Source of the DNA: Lentimicrobiaceae bacterium
GTDB lineage: Bacteria; Bacteroidota; Bacteroidia; Bacteroidales; WCHB1-69
Length of the DNA: 9,332 nt
Reading direction: 5' to 3'
Assembly: GCA_009787675.1 (NCBI GenBank)
Contig: WQSU01000079.1
Span: 1 to 9,332, forward strand
Shown: positions 6,489 to 9,332 of the stretch, one piece after another
How the letters are laid out: each line of letters starts with the position of its first letter
Numbering within the stretch: the stretch's first letter is position 1
Program-made: the position numbers and the translations under genes
The notes under the pieces: model-generated
Told to the model about the DNA's origin: nothing
The model's input: only the letters and a program-made list of their open reading frames with translations
The model's database searches: none

Positions 6489-7199
6489 ATGAAAAAATCA
6501 GCACTATTTTTAATCGGTTTATTCCTCGTGGCAATCTTTTCCCTAAAAGCGCAAGAGATGACCCAAAAAGAAAAAAGTAACTATGCCATTGGGATTATTC
6601 TGGGAGAAAAACTTCAAGAAAAAATCACAGAATCAGGCATTGATCTCAGTATCATAGAAAATCTCAAAGAGATGCTAAAAGAAAAAGTAGATTTGGCTTT
6701 CATTAAAGAAGGGTTTCGTGACAGGATGAAAGGAGAATGCAAACTCTCAAAAGAAGAAATAGGGGCTGTTCTTGTTGAACTTGAACAGAAAAAAGAGTAT
6801 ATTGAAGGGTTAATCAATAAGAAAAAAGAATCTGACGAAAATGGGAGTCAGTGTTCAATTAATTATCAACATATTATTGCTCTGCGCTATTCATCTATTG
6901 CCTATTATTATCTTTTCATCAAAGAGTATGTCCAAGCTGAACAAGCGGCGCACAAAGCTTTGGAGTTAGACCCTGACTATTTGCTGGCTAAAACCAATCT
7001 GGCGCATGCGTTGCTTTTTCAAAATCGTTTTTCAAAAGCAGAAGCTATTTACAAAGAGTTATCGCAAACCATTTATCAAAATAATGAAACCTATAGTAAA
7101 GTACTTCTCAATGATTTTGCCGAATTAGAAAACGCCGGAGCAATCCCTGAAAAATCCAAAGCCGATGTAGAGAAAATTAAACAGATGTTGCTGAGGTAA
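6489..7199 (+). CDS. Secreted FKBP-N-like / TPR protein lacking a peptidyl-prolyl isomerase domain
   Basis: The 236-residue product starts with a signal peptide: MKK, a hydrophobic core (ALFLIGLFLVAIFSL), and a likely cut after KAQ (about 20-22), so it should be periplasmic. Residues 27-100 resemble the helical dimerisation domain at the N-terminus of FkpA/Mip-type isomerases: EKSNYAIGIILGEKL, a G-I-D-L turn, FIKEGFRDRMKGECKLSKEEI. No FKBP catalytic domain follows. Instead residues 131-197 form about two tetratricopeptide repeats (YSSIAYYYLFIKEYVQAEQA, ALELDPDYLLAKTNLAHALL, AEAIYKEL). The end (LLNDFAELENAGAIPEKSKADVEKI) resembles tails of other bacterial TPR proteins with a NLAHALL...DF-ELE-AG pattern. 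A protein-binding or chaperone-like scaffold is possible but unproven. The stop overlaps by one base the ATG (TAATG) of the decayed methyltransferase, so the two were probably once co-transcribed. Confidence 0.75.
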   Translation: MKKSALFLIGLFLVAIFSLKAQEMTQKEKSNYAIGIILGEKLQEKITESGIDLSIIENLKEMLKEKVDLAFIKEGFRDRMKGECKLSKEEIGAVLVELEQKKEYIEGLINKKKESDENGSQCSINYQHIIALRYSSIAYYYLFIKEYVQAEQAAHKALELDPDYLLAKTNLAHALLFQNRFSKAEAIYKELSQTIYQNNETYSKVLLNDFAELENAGAIPEKSKADVEKIKQMLLR

Positions 7200-7737
7200 T
7201 GGTATGGTACGAGTCATTATTTGAGAACTACGGACGAAAGTACGACAGTGAACCCTATACGCACGGGACAACCTGAGAGTGTGATGTTATTGAAAAAGAA
7301 TTGCAATTTGACAAATCGTTGAAAATATTGGATGTTGGTTACGGAACAGGGCGTCATGCCATAGAACTGACGAAACGCGGGTATAGCGTAACAGGCATTG
7401 ATTTATCGGAATCGCAATTGAAAAGAGCCAAAGAAAAAGCGAAAGCAGCAAATTTGTGTATTGATTTTAAATGTCAAGATGCGCGAAATTTGCCATTTGC
7501 AGGTGAATTTGATGTTGCGATTATGCTTTGTGAAGGTGGTTTTTCGTTTATGGAAACCGACGAAATGAACTACGAAATACTGAAAAATGTTACAAAATCG
7601 TTTAAACCGCAAGCAAAATTCATTTTTACCACTCTGAACGGACTGCTCCCGTTGTTTCAATCAGTACCTCTGCCGCAGAAGACGGTACCTCGGCATGCAG
7701 AAACAACGCCTTTGATTTAATAACATTCCGTATGTAA
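7199..7737 (+). pseudogene. SAM-dependent methyltransferase, disrupted by a nonsense codon and a frameshift
   Basis: A class I methyltransferase frame can be followed from the ATG at 7199, which overlaps the previous stop: MVWYESLFENYGRKYDSEPY, THGTT, a TGA stop (7274-7276), then ECDVIEKELQFDKSLKILDV. SAM motif I (DVGYGTGRH) is at 7331-7357, GIDLSESQL follows as motif II, then DARNLPF and FDVAIMLCEGGFSF. Homologues I recall have Gly at the TGA position, so a GGA-to-TGA change is likely. At about 7661 the homology moves to another frame (STSAAEDGTSACRNNAFDLI, then TFRM) and stops at TAA 7735-7737; the rest of the family's C-terminal part is missing. A residual frame runs to TAA at 7718-7720 in the original phase. 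Initiation at an internal codon after the TGA could give at most a truncated Rossmann fold. I consider it a pseudogene. Confidence 0.85.
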
Positions 7738-8031
7738 GTTTTATTTCTTTTTTGGCTCAATTACAGTATTATTCAGTAGTATGTTTTTTTATTTATTTTA
7801 AAATGAATATCCGCGCTTCTAACATAAAAAATAATTATATGCCATTTTAGCCGATTTAAAAAGTAAAATCAGTGCGTATGCAAAACAAACATGTTGTTAT
7901 CTCGGCAATATGTCTGAAATATTGAAACATTACTAACTAACTCGCTGTACTAAATTCAGGAAAAAAAATACAATGATTTATTCAACCCTTAAAAAAATTA
8001 GAAAACGTTAAAAAACGGGATAAAAAATAGA

Positions 8032-8186
8032 TATGTGGGGCGAATTTTTATTTTTTTTACCTTTTGTGTATGAAAAATAAAAGAAAAACCGTGTGGGCAA
8101 ATTTCATGTATTCTATTTATAAAAAATATTATAATAGATTAAAAAAGAACAATATAAACACTAAAAAAACAAAAATTCGCCACATA
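8032..8186. repeat. Imperfect inverted repeat bounding about 155 bp (possible MITE-like relic)
   Basis: The left arm TATGTGGGGCGAATTTTT (8032-8049) and the reverse complement of the right arm (AAAAATTCGCCACATA, 8171-8186) are identical except for two extra G in the left arm. After one mismatch the pairing continues through a T7/A7 tract, so about 23 positions match per arm. A third, degenerate copy in the left-arm orientation (GTGTGGGCAAATTTCAT) lies at 8091-8107. The interior is AT-rich and has no ORF. No clear target-site duplication flanks the arms. It could be a non-autonomous element remnant, a regulatory or structured RNA region, or coincidence favoured by AT richness; the GC core TGTGG/CG makes pure chance less likely. 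Confidence 0.55.
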
Positions 8187-8215
8187 CCATTAACAGCCTT
8201 GTAAAGAGGGGATCT

Positions 8216-8244
8216 TTTGCTTTGCCCCAATTTATCTATTTTTG
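8216..8244 (+). promoter_or_regulatory. Putative Bacteroidetes promoter for the LytTR gene
   Basis: TATTTTTG at 8237-8244 matches the -7 consensus TAnnTTTG, and TTTG at 8216-8219 matches the -33 element with a 17-bp spacer, a little short of the usual 19-21. The LytTR ATG is 19 bp downstream of the -7 box, giving a very short leader. This is the most complete promoter match in the window. Confidence 0.55.
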
Positions 8245-8263
8245 CAACCGTTAAAAAAAGTTA

Positions 8264-8755
8264 ATGAAAAAGTTGTTTTCACGTATTTCTTCCTGTTTTT
8301 ATTTTTGGAATTATACCACAAGTTCCTATTCCAAAAAAAGGGAAAAAGCTCTTAAAGGATTGAAATACAGACCTCAAAAAAGGGAAGGTAAATCTACGAA
8401 AAAAGCAGATTTAATAGTTTTTAAAGATGACAAGGGAACGGTTTGTTTCTCCATTCAAATAGCGGCGTTGCTGTATATTGTTTCAGATACCAACTATATT
8501 ACCGTTTATTATACCAATCAGGGAAAGTTAGAGAAACATTTTATGCGCACCTCATTGCGCATGGTGTTGGAACAAAATCAAAACCCCAATCTGGTGCGCT
8601 GTCATCGTTCGTATATCGTTAATTTTGAAAAAGTTAAAATGTATAAAAAAGATAAAGAAGGTGGCATCATTGAATTGTCGGATGACAATGCGCCTTCTAT
8701 ACCGGTTTCCAAATCATACATAGACAATGTGTTAACACAGTTTCAAATTCAATAA
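8264..8755 (+). CDS. LytTR-family DNA-binding regulator without a receiver domain
   Basis: The 163-residue protein has one recognisable domain, LytTR, at about 60-160. It reads KGTVCFSIQIAALLYIVSDT, NYITVYYTNQGKLEKHFMRT, then the hallmark VRCHRSYIVN (111-120) and the terminal IPVSKSYIDNVL (146-157). LytTR domains bind direct repeats in DNA through loop residues of a beta-rich fold and usually form the output part of response regulators. Here the first 50 residues are basic and rich in Lys/Arg, with only a short aromatic patch (CFYFW, 11-15). There is no receiver domain and no convincing membrane helix; many related Bacteroidetes proteins have a multi-pass membrane part instead. The ATG at 8264 follows a good promoter match, which supports this start over an upstream extension. 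etfB begins 20 bp after its stop, so co-transcription is possible. Its signal and targets are unknown. Confidence 0.85.
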   Translation: MKKLFSRISSCFYFWNYTTSSYSKKREKALKGLKYRPQKREGKSTKKADLIVFKDDKGTVCFSIQIAALLYIVSDTNYITVYYTNQGKLEKHFMRTSLRMVLEQNQNPNLVRCHRSYIVNFEKVKMYKKDKEGGIIELSDDNAPSIPVSKSYIDNVLTQFQIQ

Positions 8756-8775
8756 CTATTTATTATATTTTAAAA

Positions 8776-9332
8776 ATGAAGATTTTAGTACTTGCAAAAC
8801 AAGTTCCCGACACGCGAAATGTGGGAAAAGATGCCATGAAAGAGGATGGCACAGTGAATAGAGCGGCGCTGCCCGCTATTTTCAATCCCGACGATTTGTG
8901 CGCCTTAGAGATGGCGCTGGAAGCGAAAGACCGCCTGAAAAATGCTGAAGTATATGTGTTGACGATGGGACCCGCCCGCGCTGCCGAAATCATCCGCGAA
9001 TCGATCTATCGCGGCGCCGACAAAGGGGTTTTACTCACCGACTCAAAGTTTGCCGGTTCCGACACGTTGGCAACCTCCTACGCCATTGCCCAAGCTGTAA
9101 AAAAATGGCAACCCGACCTTATTTTCTGCGGGCTGCAAGCCATCGACGGCGACACGGCACAGGTGGGACCGCAAACCGCCGAAAAATTGGATATGCCCCA
9201 AATTACCTACGCTGAGCAACTTGTTGAGGTTGACAATCGGCACATTGTAATTAAACGCCGCTTGGAACGTGGTGTGGAAACCGTGAAAAGCAGTTTGCCC
9301 GCCCTGATTACCGTGCATGGCGCTGCACCGGC
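8776..9332 (+). CDS. etfB: Electron transfer flavoprotein beta subunit (3' end outside window)
   Basis: The frame from ATG 8776 stays open to the window end, giving 185 residues of a protein usually about 260 long. It begins MKILVLAKQVPDT, the standard EtfB start, continues with NRAALPAIFNPDDLCALEMA, then VLTMGPARAAEIIRE, RGADKGVLLTD, SDTLATSYAIAQA, DLIFCGLQAIDGDTAQVGPQ (114-133) and a RRLERGVETV strand (161-170). The AIDGDTAQVGPQ segment is the conserved nucleotide-binding region (AMP or second flavin). With EtfA it forms the heterodimer that passes electrons between acyl-CoA dehydrogenases and the quinone or ferredoxin pools. etfA probably follows beyond the window, often with an acyl-CoA dehydrogenase. 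Whether this is a bifurcating EtfB cannot be decided from this part. GC content rises again relative to the preceding 3 kb. Confidence 0.96.
   Translation, partial: MKILVLAKQVPDTRNVGKDAMKEDGTVNRAALPAIFNPDDLCALEMALEAKDRLKNAEVYVLTMGPARAAEIIRESIYRGADKGVLLTDSKFAGSDTLATSYAIAQAVKKWQPDLIFCGLQAIDGDTAQVGPQTAEKLDMPQITYAEQLVEVDNRHIVIKRRLERGVETVKSSLPALITVHGAAP

Larger units (their letters stand above)
7738..8263. other. AT-rich non-coding stretch between the methyltransferase relic and the LytTR gene
   Basis: About 525 bp with many A and T runs and no ORF I can support on either strand; the longest ATG frames are a few codons. No tRNA, rRNA or CRISPR pattern is seen. The only structures noted are the imperfect inverted repeat at 8032-8186 and the promoter-like boxes at 8216-8244, listed separately. 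The 15-mer TTATTTTAAAATGAA at 7793-7807 also occurs at 5611-5625, in each case shortly 3' of a decayed gene, but such AT-rich matches are weak evidence. Confidence 0.7.

Noticed and set aside
7301..7720. 139-codon methyltransferase as an intact gene starting at TTG 7301
   Set aside because: Family-like sequence continues upstream through a TGA to an ATG at 7199, and downstream homology leaves the frame at about 7661. The open frame is a fragment of a broken gene.

Overview
The window looks like a chromosomal segment from a member of the Bacteroidetes, most likely Bacteroidales. The reasons are the character of the proteins (a long-form S-adenosylhomocysteinase, an Asp-type MurA, a Bacteroidales-like nitroreductase tail and EtfB, and a 52-residue L34), the near absence of Shine-Dalgarno sequences, and several TAnnTTTG boxes, the -7 element of Bacteroidetes promoters. 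This assignment is inference from sequence character; no search was run.

Layout. Positions 2-358 hold the tail of a nitroreductase. A five-copy octamer tandem repeat (381-420) lies just ahead of ahcY (432-1841). Next comes a small toxin-antitoxin locus: an antitoxin-like gene (1947-2153) and a YafQ-type toxin (about 2134-2434) broken by a one-base frameshift in an A run. murA (2474-3787) follows and converges on miaB (3797-5104, minus strand). Upstream of miaB in the same direction is rpmH (5121-5279, minus strand), only 52 codons long, with a likely promoter at 5319-5326.

From about 5280 to 8260 the DNA is more AT-rich and accessory in character. It holds the 3' remnant of a serine hydrolase/beta-lactamase-like gene (5373-5582), a membrane-anchored protein of unknown function (5764-6408), a secreted protein combining an FKBP-N-like segment with TPRs (6489-7199), a SAM-dependent methyltransferase pseudogene with a nonsense codon and a frameshift (7199-7737), and about 525 bp of AT-rich non-coding DNA with an imperfect inverted repeat. 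A short LytTR DNA-binding protein (8264-8755) then precedes etfB (8776 to the window end).

How the genes work together. The housekeeping genes serve the methyl cycle (ahcY), peptidoglycan precursor synthesis (murA), translation and tRNA modification (rpmH-miaB) and electron transfer (etfB). They do not form one pathway. The accessory stretch between them shows repeated gene decay: counting the toxin gene, three broken genes lie in under 6 kb. I found no convincing new multi-gene system. The points most worth a second look are the octamer repeat before ahcY, the frameshifted toxin beside an intact antitoxin, the FKBP-N/TPR protein without a catalytic FKBP domain, the inverted-repeat element, and the single-domain LytTR regulator with possible sites at its own start.
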